This document shows positions 48,306 through 61,670 of a stretch of 64,000 nucleotides of DNA, piece by piece. A model generated the notes under the pieces. The model ran no database searches and had not been told where the DNA came from. It saw only the letters and a list, made by a program, of their open reading frames with translations. Every line of letters starts with the position of its first letter. Within the stretch, counting starts at the first letter, position 1. The DNA comes from Cyclina sinensis (lineage: Eukaryota > Mollusca > Bivalvia > Venerida > Veneridae): the NCBI GenBank assembly GCA_012932295.1, contig JAAONU010000019.1, positions 26,925,647 to 26,989,646 on the forward strand. Reading direction: 5' to 3'. A program made the translations under genes and the position numbers.

Positions 48306-51300
48306 TTACTGATCAGCTTCAGCCATGTAAGCATCTAACTCAGAATCTAAATGTGATTTGGTTTTCGACATGTACTCTTCCAATTGGTTGTCTAGTTGTT
48401 CTCTTGAGAATCCTTCCTTCTTAAAGCCACCCCTTCCTCGGCCCCGTCCTCTCATTCCTCCACGCTGACCACGCCCAAAACCTCTGTCCATTCCACCACC
48501 TCCACCTCTGTTACCACGCCCTCCTCTACCACCACGGCTGCAAAAGAAAGAGAAAACTTTCAGAGCAGGAAAAGCCCAATCAAAACAAAATCTGCTTTAG
48601 TCCTTACTATATCAAACACATTTTTTGCAACAAAATAACTTGCTTCTCATATAAAAATAAACTTATCAAATCTGCTATACAACTGCATTTATAATTCCTG
48701 TCAAATCTTATTAGTTTCACATCAATCAACAATAATGTAAGAAAAAGTAAGAACTTTAAATTACAAATAATAAATTATAAAAACACATGTAAATCTCTCA
48801 ATACCAGTTAATCCCAAATTTCAAAGACAGAGCAAAACCTCTACAAAATTTGCATATCATGATACCTATCAACAAACATATGTAAAAAAGTAGTAAGTAG
48901 TATATATACTATATAATAATAGATCAAACTCAGCCTAGAGCAACTAACAGTCTCCTAAAACTGCAAAACTGTTTTCAGAGCTAAAGGAGGTGATAAGAAG
49001 GTTTTATTAAATATAGAAAAGTTATTCCCAAAACAAGGCAAAAAGGACAAAACTTCTATTGCCTACATGTAAGTTAACACTAATTGCAAAGTAAGCTGCT
49101 TTCAGTATATCATACTAAGCTAACCAAATCTGAGGCCCACTAAGTTTCTATCTTTAAGAAAGAATACTTCTGTGTAAGAACTTAAACTATCAGCAATTTC
49201 CAGGTAAAACTGAGACATTTGCAAAATCATGTTATGTACTCATTATTATCGGTGGACATACACAGGATGTTTTACCCTTTTAAGCCATTTTTTTTTTCTT
49301 AACAAAAATTTCTGTTATGAGGATAAAAGAGACTCTGATTTTTTTTTTTTAAATTACAAACGAAACAACCACGTTTTCTAAAGACAACAATTTGTCATTT
49401 ATTCCCCATAATTCTGCCTGTAACAGTTGCAGCAGTATGTCACAGAGGAGCTTTAACAGAAGTAGCAAAGTGTTGCTGGAAAGGGTGGAAATAGTGCATT
49501 AACACTTAAACTATCATACCATTCAGATGAATGCAAACTAAAGTAAAGCTCTATACACCTTTTACTCAGCTTAAGTAGAGAGTACCAGAGAAGTAATGCA
49601 GACAAGTCACACTATTATATTTGTATATGCTTACACTTTAATGATCATTGTTAACAGTTACTGACTGTAACTTGATGTAAAGCCTTACACTGTAGCAGTT
49701 ACATGCGTATTATAAAGCTTCAAATACAAAATTATAAAGAAGACAACATCTATGAACTTTAGAGTAGCCATTGTCTACCCATTATAAATACACTATTGTA
49801 AACATCAAATTAAAATTTCGTAAACTAATCTTACATACAGCGTTTTCTGTTTGGTTTTTTTACAGAAAAAAATATTTTGATAAAAAACATTACTTCTTAT
49901 AGCAGTAAGTAAAAAGTGCCACTTAATCACTATTTGATATCTTTTATACTAAGTTAAAATCATTTTTTATTGCCTCTACAAAAATCAAGACAACTTTAGT
50001 TGCTTCTCTATTTATGGGATATATGACAAGAACACGACATGGGAAAATAAATACCAAAAGCTAGGAAATTTATACACAACCACAAAACAAGGGTGTCTAT
50101 AATTTCTGGAAAAATGGAGTATCCTTAATAATTAATATTTCGATATTTTAAACAATTTTCTTAACTTAAAAATCACTACATCACATGATACAAAGAAGTA
50201 TATTTGAAAGGCAATAGCTTTACAGATTTAATGATCAGTTTTAACCATGATAATATGCAAATTTACATTCTGCAAAGTCAACACCCAAAAACTCTATTTT
50301 TGAATGTTTTTAAACATTATTCCAAACTGTGTAAAATTTCTTTTTAAAAATCAGCATCTTTCAGCAATTTATAAACACCCTTTACAATATAAAAGATACA
50401 AACTTACAAGAATCTAGATCCAAACCGTGATCTGTTTAAATAAATAAATTTTCTTCAATTTTCAAGCACTTTTCTCAATGTTTAATTTTGAATTTTCATT
50501 TTCATGAAATATATGTGCAAAGTTGTGCCAGAAGCAGTCTCATAAAAAGCCACTAACTAAGTGCTCTTCCAACTGTTTTGCCTAGATATTTTTCACCATC
50601 CTTCATTTGGTCATATAACTGAACTATCCACAATAATGACAGTTAATCTGGATGAGAATTAGCAGAAGACCCAGTGACATAAGGAAAAAGGTTGGTTGAG
50701 CACTAAGTTAAGTACAAATACAAGAACAGTAACATTAATATTAGAAAGTGACATGTAATAAATAAAACAAACTCAGGTCTACTGGAACACTAGAAAGGTG
50801 ATCTTCTGAACACACTTGTTGCCGGTGAGGGAGGTATTGCTCAAAACTGGCTTTTCTTAATCTTCACATGTTAGAATTACATGAACAGTATATGCATACA
50901 AACCCTAAGATGAGAAATGGTTACATTGACCTAGAAACAAAGATGGTAAGCATGACAGTCTTCAATTTACAGTAACCACCATCTGAGATGGCAAAGTCTA
51001 ACCTTGACCTTGACATAAAAAGGCAAAGGTCATTTGCATGTACCAAAAAAACACTCTAAACACACATAACATTTTTCAAAAATTATCTAAACATACATAG
51101 ACATATCATTATCTAAAAAAAAATTATAAGCTCTCCATTCTAAACTAACGTTTGGCCAAGTCATGAATAAAAGATTACATAGCATAACCTTTACCTGCCA
51201 GAACACTGTAGTTCCTAGTTTATCAACAAAGATATGCAAGTGACACAAAAGAGACCATAGTGAGGAACCATCAACCTCTCACGAAAATCATAGCTTTCAT

Positions 51301-54300
51301 ATTCAATAAGTTGAAATGAACACTCCGACACCAAAACCAAGCAGAAATTTTTTAATATTGTTTCTATGAGCTTTTAGAAGATAATGAATTAGAAAATGAA
51401 GTCTTAAGAGGCATCAATGACCACATTTTCACAGAGATAAGACATGATTAAATTAACACAAAAATCACTAGGGTACATAAAAGGGTGCACACTAACAAAC
51501 AATGTGTAATTCTAGCTTTCTGGTGCTTTTGTCAAGATGTTTTCACCATGATAAGATTCTTGATATAAAAGTGCAACAAGACTGCTAAGATATTCTCTCT
51601 ACATCCTTAAGCTCTAGGGTGTAAACAACTTTATTCTGGCAGTCAACAATCCAGTATGGAACATTAAATTTTGCTGACTCAGTTTCATCTATTAAATAAA
51701 GCCGACCATAAACCTTTTATTGAAGTACAGTTTATCAACATTTTTATAAATAGTCTCCCTGACTCGCTATGCTGCCAAACCCCTACATATTACTGGCCTG
51801 TGATAAACAGTGATATGGAAACTTCATGTTCAGTTCAAGAACAAGCCGGTGAACATAATGAATTAACGAAGACCTAGGAATTTCAAACTTCTTATAAAAT
51901 CAAAAACACGCAAAAAAATGACAGTTCACATGCAGGACTGTAAACCTCAAAAGCAAGCTCCTAACTACATGCCCTTACAATTGTCCATCTCCAGGGCGAC
52001 CAAAACCCCCACGCCCTCTCGGACGCCGATCATCATCTTGCCATCTTTAAACAAAATGAAAACATAATTCCTTTATTGTACAGTGCAATTTGCTTGCTTT
52101 TGTCCCTTTTCAAAAATATCTCATTGTTGCAAATGGACCAAAGTCAAACCAAAATATGTATACATTTTTATTCTGTACTGCATGTCATAATGACTTGTTT
52201 GACCAAAGAGAAAACATTTTCATTTAAAGACAGCTTAGTCCATTTTAAAGGTTATATATTGTGTTTTGTATCACATATCAGGTGAAGTTATAAATGAAGT
52301 CCTATTACTGCAATTGACCATCCACTACATACCTTGGTGAAAACCCGCCCCTGCCTCTTCCACCAAATCCCCCACGACCTCTCATTCCACCACGACTATC
52401 TCCTGAAATTATGCACATCTCTGTTACAAAAATCTGTTACATTGTATTCATCATTAAAAACACAATAAAAATATATCCTTAACAATAAAACACGGTTTTC
52501 TCAATTCAGTCTGTGAAATAAATCAAAGGCCCCAGAGGCCTATTATACCTTAAAATTCTTAACTTGCCCAAAAGACCCGATGTAAAAATTTAGCTTCAAG
52601 ATCTGAGATTTAATATTTGAGCAACTTTGAACAGGGTCTATGAATTTCTTTCTGAGCCATCCTAAATTGCCTACATCTTTGAAAATTATTTCACAGATTG
52701 TAAATTCCCAGAATCACAAAAACATATGTAAATAGAGCTCATCAATGCAAGAATGACAACTCACAATCTCTAGTTTGTGTTTACATGAATCTCTTAATGT
52801 AAGGTACCAAAATGTCTGAAAAAAGTACATTCACCTCCCCATCTAATTACTAGTGCTAATGCTGTAGAACAGTAAATATTTCTCAGAATGACAGAACCAG
52901 TAACATTTAAAACCTAACAATTTCTCAATGGGTTGACTTGTTAGTGCCTTATGCTTACCTCTCATTGATCCATTCATCTGACCACGCCCACCTCTAAAAC
53001 CACCTCTCCTTCCTCCCCGTGAGCGACCTTGCATAGGGGCATTCCCTAAAGACAGTCGTGCTTTTACATTTGACGGTCCTAATCGCTGCTTTAAAGACTT
53101 CTGAAATGAACTAAACCTATTTACTTTCAGTTTATATAGATTCATTTGAACATACTACAGAAGTATATTGCTATCATTCAGGCCCTGAAGATACTGTCTA
53201 CAATGTTGTTACTGAAATGAAGGGTCGGCTTTGGACAATTAAAAGCAAAACCATCATTCCTCTTTGAAATAATCAAGGCACTGTGAGCAATGAATCAATG
53301 GCAGTAAAGTGAACAGATACTGTACTTTTTACTTAAATTTTCTAACTAACAAATGATTTGTTTAAACTAAACAACAATATGACCATGACTGGCCAATATA
53401 TACACAAGGAAACAACTAATTGCTTTAGGAATTACTGAGAACTAAATATGATAAGTTTACATACAAAATATACCAGTGACAAACAGCAATAGTGCACAAA
53501 AAATAGTTGCACAAATCCCCAAAACTCTGTTCGGTATCTTACCTTAGGTTTCTTCTGCCGTTGTTGTTGCTGGGGTATGCCAAGTGCTGCCTGTACTGCT
53601 GGTCTATTGGCCATCTGCTGTGCCAACCTTCGGTTCTGTTGAGTTGATTGTTGGTTGGCCTGCAATGTCGCTCGCACCTCTTGTGCTGTTGGTGGCGGGG
53701 GTCTCATCTTCTGTATCTGAGTGAATCTTGATGGAAATGGAGTTAGAACAGCTCAGTTTTATCTCATTATAATTTAGCAAGCTGAATTTTAAAGTAAATA
53801 CTTACTGCACTGCATGAAATTGAAATTAAATTTTCTCTTAAATCATGCATTTTTATCATGCCATATCATATCAATAGTGACGTTTAGGCTACAGAAGCCA
53901 ATGTCACTTAGAATACTGGAGCAATCTGTTTTGCAGTAAATGATTACTTGCATTTATATCATGCCTCTCATAAAATATACAGTGTAGGTGAAGAAGAAAG
54001 AATATGACTCACTTACAATGTACATGTAAACACACTTAAAAATGTACATTTAACAGAATACATCATCTGTAACCATTTAATAAAATATAATGAAAGTGAA
54101 CTTCTCATTTAGTTATGTAGGATTCCGGTAAGCTTTCCAAAGTTCCTTTAGTTCGCAAAAATGATGGGATATTCATAACACCTTGGGTCCTTCGTAAAAA
54201 AATCTCAAGTTGTTTTGACTGCACTACATCAAGAATAGCACAGTCTGAAGGCAGTTAAAGAAACAGTAGAAATATTACAGAGAATCATGCTTGTGACTCT

Positions 54301-55635
54301 TACCACCTTCCCCCACTAAGAAGTCAAGGGTTAGCAGGTCACAAGAGGTCATGATTACTGACAGTTGTCATAGAGACAGAAGCTAGATTATGGAAACCCA
54401 TGACTCTTACCACTAGCCCTTCACCTTGGAAAGAGGTCAAAAGGTCAGCAGGTCACAGGTTACCACAGAAGAAGTATGTAGAAGGAAGTTGTGTATACAT
54501 GCAATCTGAAGTATATTGGTAATATAAGCTCTTACAGTATGTTCATCTGTGTTAAAATATTTCACTAAATTCTCACTGTACCCTTATGTTGAAATCCTTA
54601 CAATATTTAGAAAGCTTTATTATCCCAAAGTGCGTTCCAGATTTATGAGCATGGTACCAGGACGATCTCCAGACACACACTGACTTCAGCAACCAATTAC
54701 TCGTCTGGCAGTTTATGCTTTCAACTCTGATATGACTGGGCTGCAAGACTTACAGGTTGTCATAACAGGAAGCTTCTGGTCATACTATAGTAAGTTGTTT
54801 TAAATCATTGCACATGTAGCTTTTTGTATGCCTTTCAATGTCAACATTGCTTAAACAGACGGGACTCAAACAAGTGGAAAAAAAGAGAGTATAGAAAAAG
54901 AAAGAGGAAATACACTTTTTCATTTCAGCTAAATGCTCCAGTATTCTTCTGAAATTTTCATACTGCTCTAGAGCTCTATAAATGGCATGACAATCTTGAA
55001 TCTGCAAGCTCCATGTTCCTTTTGTCTTGGAACATCACATAAGGATTCTAGTATCTTCAATGGTTCTTTTAAGCTTTCTCCGTGCTCAATAGCACTCTTG
55101 ATGGCCCCAGCTTGCTTGCTCGACTTTAACCTTTCCGTTTTCCTCCATCCTCTACATTTATGCATCACCATCAACCAAGAAGCTGTAATTATCCATTTGG
55201 ATATGGTCTAAAATGAGCCTCTCTTGAAATGCTTTGACCAAACACACTTTCACCTCTGCTACCTAGACTTTTCCCATAAACCATTTTCAAAGCTTTTCGA
55301 CCTTCACTTCTTCACAACTGCAAGTTATCAGAATTCCAAATTTTTCAAACTGTCCTACAAAAGTGATTAGCTAATCTCGTCTTTTCTTACAATGTTTTTC
55401 CCTGTGCTCTAAAGCACCAGTTACCCTACCCATCACAAAAAAAGTCTTTATTTCAACAACACGTGTAACTATCACATCTTCTGCACCCCAAATTATAGTT
55501 CACCACTGCTTCAGGGTTTCTCAAATTATAAAAGCAGGAACAAGTGACACACAATATGCCTGTTGGTCCTCACCTATCACTCAATGTGACCTTTGTTGTG
55601 CTTTTAAGCACAATCTTGGCAGGAACAGACGTCAT
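48306..55635 (-). CDS. CHTOP: Chromatin target of PRMT1 / TREX component CHTOP
   Basis: Six coding exons on the minus strand: 55574-55635, 53543-53726, 52959-53100, 52333-52402, 51979-52044, 48306-48537; 756 nt, 251 aa, close to the vertebrate protein. All phases agree. The ATG begins directly after an acceptor (TTTGTTTCAG), so the 5' UTR exon is further upstream. Landmarks: [16 protein letters not shown] near the N terminus, [33 protein letters not shown], a long Arg-Gly-rich region spread over exons 3-6 (PRMT1 methylation substrate in the family), and C-terminal [20 protein letters not shown]. Family knowledge: a nuclear RNA-binding protein that works with ALYREF and UAP56 in mRNA export. 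It stands alone, convergent with the aldolase pair. Identification rests on colinear N-terminal, central and C-terminal motifs. Confidence 0.95.
54294..54460. repeat. Diverged 107-bp tandem duplication in CHTOP intron 1
   Basis: TGACTCTTACCAC begins at about 54294 and 54401, each followed by a GTCAnnnGGTnAGCAGGTCACA segment. Confidence 0.5.
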
Positions 55636-56480
55636 CTGAAACAAAAAGAAGACAATATGTTTTTATATTCTTCATTACTCTGGGGCTAAAATTATGAACT
55701 TATAAATGCTAAAATCATGACTCAGCATTCACTCCAAACATGTGAAACAGGTCAAAACTTCTTAAAATAATAACTGTCCATTATTTTAGCCTTTTAAATG
55801 TCTGTGTAATATCACATCAAAAAGCTGGACTTCTATATGATAATGTAAATTCCCATGGTTAAAACATTCTAATTTGGGCAGCACAAAATACTAAAATACA
55901 CCCAAATACACTTGAATTGTGTTATTTAATCAACAAACTTTTTTAAATTTAGCAAGAGTATGGGCTTAACCAAGTATTTGATGAGAAAAAGGAAGTTTTA
56001 CTGGTTTGTTTGAATTCAGGATTCTTTTCATGCACGGTGCTGTGCAAAAAAAACTTTGTGATAATTCCTAATAAGGTGTTATTACATATAATTATAATAC
56101 CTTATATAATTATTACTATAAAAATATGGAATGCATAAAAAGAAATCTCAGAAAATAAGCATAAAAATCTTAATGGAAAATGAGTAAAAAGAGTGAAAAA
56201 GTTTGAACTGCAAAACAATTCTTAACATTTATAAAGGGAAACACCTGCATTTATGTGTGTTTTTCACAGAGCATAAATCTTACGATCGCCGTTTATGTCC
56301 AAAAGCTAGTTAATATCTCTATCTATCTTCAAATACTACTCAACTCCTCAGCAGACGCGCAGTCAGTGCAAGTGAAAGGAATTTTACAAAAGCATAGACA
56401 GTGAGACGTCAGGTGAAAAGGCGAGGCTGAAAAACAGTTAAAAGTGTTAATTAAACAGAGTTTCAAATCGGGTTAAAAAC
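55636..56480. other. Upstream flank of CHTOP, no gene seen
   Basis: AT-rich intron or 5' flank on the CHTOP side. No promoter element or UTR exon could be assigned. Confidence 0.35.
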
Positions 56481-56489
56481 ACATCCAGC

Positions 56490-57355
56490 TGCAGCTATTT
56501 GTGAACAATTTGACTTACTGCCTGCTTGAAGGATTCAAGCGTGGGCAGGAGCACAATGTCAGATGGAAGGTTATTCCATACCATAGGATCAGTGTACTTG
56601 GGAAAAATTTGTAATAATTAGCAATTGTATGCAACCCTAACCCTAGGCTAAGAGGGGTGTGCGAGGAGTCATTCTCTGGGTTTTACAAAATAAGTTTGTT
56701 TGTCTGATTGGGGTTTAACCCCAGTTTTAGCAGCTAAGGTCATATCCTGGCCGTCTCGAAATAAGTTGGGATAGGAATAGCTACAAGAGAATAGACAATC
56801 TTTTAAACATTGCTAAATTAGCACCATTTCATCTGTTTTTCAGAGATCTTAAACCAGTGACTTTTTTCACATTTTTGGGAAAGGTGGTGAGGCCCATCAG
56901 GTGGGGAAAAATAGTAGTTTTGGGGAAATTTGGGTAAACAAAAACCAAATCAGCTAAGTTTCAAACAATCTGACTAATCTATTCAATTTTCATTGTTACA
57001 GAGTTGGTTAGAATTCAATAATTGTCTTTCAACGGAACATAAACAGATGTTCTTTAGTTTAGTTTATTTTTTTATTTATAAAAAAAATTTTTTTGAGGGA
57101 AAATTGTTCTGTATTTGGGGAAAAATATATACTTTTTTAAGGAATGGAGCCCACTTTCGGCCCCAAAATGGCCTTAAAAAAATCACTGATTAAACCGAGT
57201 GACTTTTGCATATCTGAGACACAGTCAACTGTGGAATACTGTAATTGATATGTATCCATCTGTTTGCTCTACTGTGAACCCTTTCTATTTTATTGCTTTA
57301 GTGTAGGAGTGCATACTGAGGGAGTATTCTACCCGAGGTCTGACAAGAGTTTTTA
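56490..57355 (-). mobile_element. Degraded non-LTR retrotransposon (LINE) ORF2 C-terminus
   Basis: On the minus strand KTLVRPRVEYS (about 57352-57320) and, after several stops and frame changes, KYTDPMVWNNLPSDIVLLPT and LESFKQAV (about 56620-56510) match the conserved end of CR1/jockey-type reverse transcriptase ORFs (LVRPxxEY ... xWNxLPxxIV...xxFK). There is no intact frame. Confidence 0.7.
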
Positions 57356-57403
57356 TGCTATTTCTTTAAGCTTTTTGTTTTAGTCTGGATGTAGTATGTA
57401 GTG

Positions 57404-58067
57404 TTACTGAACAAATCGGTAACACAAAAAAATCGGTTACATGATTTTACATAGTAAAGACATGGAGAAATCGGTAACAATAGAAATATTGTATGCACCA
57501 AGAAAGGTGATTAAGTAGTGAAAAGGCATGCTGGGGTATACTGCTTATCAGAGTAAGTGATGGAATAGGTGTGAATAGCACCTTTGATGACCGAATTTAC
57601 TTTCAACTGGTGTTCTGCCATGGTTAGTCAAAAGACTGATGGAGGACATGGTTCAGACAGTTTTTATTTAAAAATCTGTCTTTGATGAAAACAAGTGAAA
57701 AACATACATCTTTAATTCAAAACATTAAAACGCTATCACAAAGAATTCTTCTTTTCATACTAAAAGTAACTATGATTATAATATTATAGAATCAACTTTA
57801 ATAATTTAAATAACTATAATTACATGACAAACACAAATTATATAATTACCTGCTAATTACAAACTAATAGGCCTAACTTCTTAACGACCGACACGTGGTG
57901 TTAGCACCTTTCTATGATGAGCAGTGTACCCCAATATTATGTGCCTTTTCACACCAACTTTATCGCCTTTATTGGTACACACAATATTTCAATTGTTACC
58001 GATTTCTCCTTTTTTTTACTATATTAAATCATGTTACCAATTAGTCGTGTTACCAATTTGTCAGTAA
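57404..58067. mobile_element. MITE-like element with long (~170-bp) inverted arms
   Basis: The left end TTACTGAACAAATCGGTAAC corresponds to the complement of the right end CCAATTTGTCAGTAA. The arms stay similar through GAGAAATCGGTAACAATAGA / ATTGTTACCGATTTCTC, ACCAAGAAAGG / CCTTTATTGGT and GGGGTATACTGC / GCAGTGTACCCC. The core is AT-rich with no ORF. Confidence 0.75.
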
Positions 58068-58649
58068 ATTGTATGTAATCATGATGTATGTTTATTTCGT
58101 GAGATTCCAATTGAATATCTAAATTTTTAGCTGTTGATTTTCAATTTCTAGTTTTTCTGTGCCTTGCAGAGACATACTTGACATTAATATTTGTTCTAAA
58201 AAGCAACATCTTTTATCAGTACTGAAGTATATTTCAAGTGTATTTGGGTATTTCATGTCGCCGTTCTCAGTATTCCATGCTGATATGAAAATTTAGTCTT
58301 AGTTAAGGCTCCCCATCATCTAGTTCAATACTTCTAATAATTCCAAAAGCTGTTTAATAGTGTGCACTTTTCCTTCAAAATCGAGTCACAAGCACTGTAT
58401 TGTTTCAACCAATGAGAGATCAAACTAAAAGAAGTTTCAACAAAAAGTGGAAAATTTCAACACTTGTGACTGTCAGTTTTCATTTGAGAAATACAGACAT
58501 CTTGTTTTCTACTTTTCTTCTTCACGATAAAAAATATGGTGCTTGAATTAAGTTAATCTGACTCAGTTGTGTAGTTAAACAGGTTATCTAGAATTTCCAA
58601 TTTCAAAACACCAAAATCAAGCAAAAAGGACCGACTAAGTACAATATAT

Positions 58650-59105
58650 CATAATAATTTTACAAGAACTGAAAGGAATTTGAAGAGAAAGCGGCAGGGT
58701 GGTATCCTTGATTCCTAGGTAATAACATAGGTGAGGTAATTTTTATTCCGTTTCGACGTAAACCTCGTTTAATAGTACAGTGATGTGTCCGATGTTCACA
58801 GACAAATTTACCTCTTCTATAATTACAATCTCCTCTGTAAATGGAAAAACCGGAAATGACACAATTTTGGCTATGTCTAATATCTACACAACTCGGTGAA
58901 AACAAGCGATCTCGACGGGGAACGTCTCGTAAACTTGTAGTCTGGAGTTCCTTCCCCTGACACTACGTAATTTTACATTATGTCCGGGAACCAGACTAGT
59001 AAACTTGTACTTTGTCCCTATAACAAGGCTAACTACAGATATGTACATTTCAAACATAGGTTGTTTCATCGACATAGCATTGTTAGTGTCTGTAAAAACA
59101 AGCAA
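58650..59105 (-). other. Coding-like minus-strand segment, unrecognised
   Basis: Two overlapping open frames (59105-58884 and 58905-58660, the latter extendable upstream without stops as LRDVPRRDRLFSPSC) have less AT bias than their surroundings and several cysteines (SPSCVDIRHSQNC, GDCNYRRGKFVC, HHCTIKRG). A frame change near 58900 would be needed to join them. No family is recognised. It could be an exon of an unknown gene or transposon debris. Confidence 0.25.
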
Positions 59106-59779
59106 GTGTCCTACACATAATCGAGATCATGTTTTCCGTCCACTTTCTGTACATGAGAATTACATCGATTTTTCATGTCTGCAAATTCTAAAAATTAAAA
59201 GAAAACAATTTAAAAAAAAAACAAAACACTTTTTCACCATCATCAAGTTACTGTTTATTGAGGTGTATCGAAATACCGAAATACTGAGATAGACCTAACT
59301 ATACTGTAAACAAAAAATAAAAGTAATGAGAGTATTTACCGTTATTTCTTTAAAAAAAAAAGAAATGATATTAAAACACGTATTGTCGTTGAAATAATGC
59401 GAATTCGAACGAAATTTGTTTGAAGAACTTTAAAAACATCGGTCTTTCAATACTTGTTTATTAGAAGTTTCGTAAGAATGATGCAGTTGTGATAGTCAGT
59501 TCTAAAATAGACTCTGCAAATAAAGAGCATGAACAAAAAGAATAAAAATGTAAAGATATCATCATTCTGCATCCGATTATTGTATTCTTGGTTAATTTTG
59601 AAGGTTTTTATATAAAATAATGCATGTTATGTTTTACGATCACTCTTATAAAAATATTAAAACACTTGTATATAATATAGAAACAGCTAGGTCTTTTTAT
59701 CATATATTTCTTAACATATAGTAAAACAAACTTTACAAATGCTCATTAACCATTCCATAAATTACATAAAACATGCACA

Positions 59780-60240
59780 CCAGTTATATACATGACCAGT
59801 TATAGATAGTTATAAATTATTGATAAAGCGAGAAAACACTGACCAATTAAATATAGTGAGAAAACGCTGACCAGTTATATATAGTGAGAAAACGCTGACC
59901 AGTTATACGTCGTTATAAATCATTGATAAAGCGAGAAAACACTGACCAGTTAAATATAGTAAGAAAATGCTGACCAGTTCTATATAGTAAGAAAATGCTG
60001 ACCAGTTCTATATAGTAAGAAAATGCTGACCAGTTATATATATAGTGAGAATATGCTGACCAATTCTATATATTTATAAATCATTCATAAAGCGAGATAA
60101 CACTGACCAGTTAAATACAGTAAGAATATGGTGACCAGTTATATAAAGTGAGGAAACGCCGACCAGTTATATATAGTGAGAAAGCGCTGACCAATTATAC
60201 GTCGTTATAAATCATTGATAAAGCATGAAATTTTCGGTTA
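59780..60240. repeat. 28-bp minisatellite with higher-order organisation
   Basis: Units like GAGAAAACGCTGACCAGTTA plus TATATAGT repeat at 28-29-base steps (59830, 59858, 59886 and on). Every few units a longer spacer CGTTATAAATCATTGATAAA intervenes (about 59910, 60072 as TTTATAAATCATTCATAAAG, 60200). The array ends just before the exon at 60280. Confidence 0.85.
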
Positions 60241-60279
60241 AATATATTGAATAAGTTTACGCCTCTTTTAACCTTTTAG

Positions 60280-61670
60280 GCAATTGCACTTGTCATTGGT
60301 GCAAACGACATTGGAAGGAAGTCAGCCGTCGAAATAGCAGACGACATCCAAACTCTGTGCTCCATTATACACACAATGTCTCCTAGGTAACATGATATAT
60401 AATTATGACTTGAAATAATTAGTTGCTTCTATATTACTTCTTTTCATCGTAAGATAAATTCTATTATACACATGTATTATAAACGTAAAGCGAGAAACGA
60501 GGCAGAACCTCGTATTTTATCACTTTCATTCAACTCGTTTAATAAATTCAATATGAAAAGACACTCATGTAAGATCATCTATCTATTACTTGAAATAATC
60601 TTATTTTTAAACTTAAAAATAAATTCGTAGTGTTTATAAGATCAAAAGACAATACTTCGTTTCATTTTTAACAACTATCTTTTTGTTTCACATTCATAAC
60701 CATATGTATTATTAATCCGTGAAACATTCGGGAAATATAAAAGTTTTTATTTACATAACCTTTGTGTAATGACAAGATATTGGTGTCGGATGTTCTACCA
60801 AGGGGAAGAAATCTCTTCAAGATGCAAACGAACAGTAGGATGGCCATAGAAACTAAATTTCTGGAGGAATGGAATGCTATGACCGCCGAAATCAACAATG
60901 TACTCCGCCAATGTACTCCGCCAATTATCCACGCAAATCCCATGGATGTAAAGCAGAGGGAATTCCACACACTTTTTGGTAAGAATAGTGTATTAGGAAA
61001 TATCACATTTCGAAAACGGATAAGAACGAAGCATATGTTTTGCATATATAACATATTTTTGCAGTGTTTGATACATGTTATATTGATTGCAAAACCTTTA
61101 TAATTCCATTAAAAAATGGAACATAACAAATTAAAGGAATTTATATTTGTTCACTTCTTGGTAGAGATGGAATTTGTGAAGGAACAGAGAAATTGGCCAA
61201 CACTCTAGACGCAGCTATTAGTCGAGTCACTTTATCAGAAATATTGGCTGTACCGTAAACAAATTCCAACAGAAACTTTTTTGACTTCTTTACAAACTTT
61301 AGACCTTGTAGATGGCTAGAAAAAAAGTCCTCAAAGAAATTCCTGTCTGAACATTTAAAAATGCACCATCAAAAAGACACCCTTAATCCATGAACAATTC
61401 GCGTAAATAAATAAACTTTACCTTTCAAGATAACATAGATCCTAGTTAAACCAAAAATTGCTCCAGATGATCTTTTCTTTTGATGCAAGCATTATTTCTT
61501 TTTTATCTTCCTTCTATATGATTGCAAGAAATATACAAATTTTCATACTTTTATTACCAGATGGTGTGAAAATACCCCACCCACCTGATTTACATTGCAA
61601 AGACACACGAGTGCAAGAGAATTTGCTTAGTAAAAGTGGTAAATCAATAGTTCATCTAACCGTGGTATAA
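60280..61670 (+). CDS. SGNH/GDSL-hydrolase-like exons, partial
   Basis: Three candidate exons: 60280-60386 (AIALVIGANDIGRKSAVEIADD, with the GxND block III of SGNH esterases), about 60777-60978 (KILVSDVLPRGRN ... LRQCTPPII), and 61561-61670 (DGVKIPHPPD ... VHLTVV, stop). Exon 2 to exon 3 joins in phase (G|AT), but exon 1 ends in phase 2 while exon 2 reads in phase 0 from its only AG, so the model is broken at that junction unless splicing differs. The block I GDS segment is not found upstream in the window. In block V the usual DGxH reads DGVK. It may be a decaying gene or a partial copy. Identification rests on short motifs. Confidence 0.45.

Noticed and set aside
56634..56646. AACCCTAACCCTAGG as a telomeric repeat
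   Set aside because: Only two units, inside the degraded LINE segment; chance is enough to explain it.
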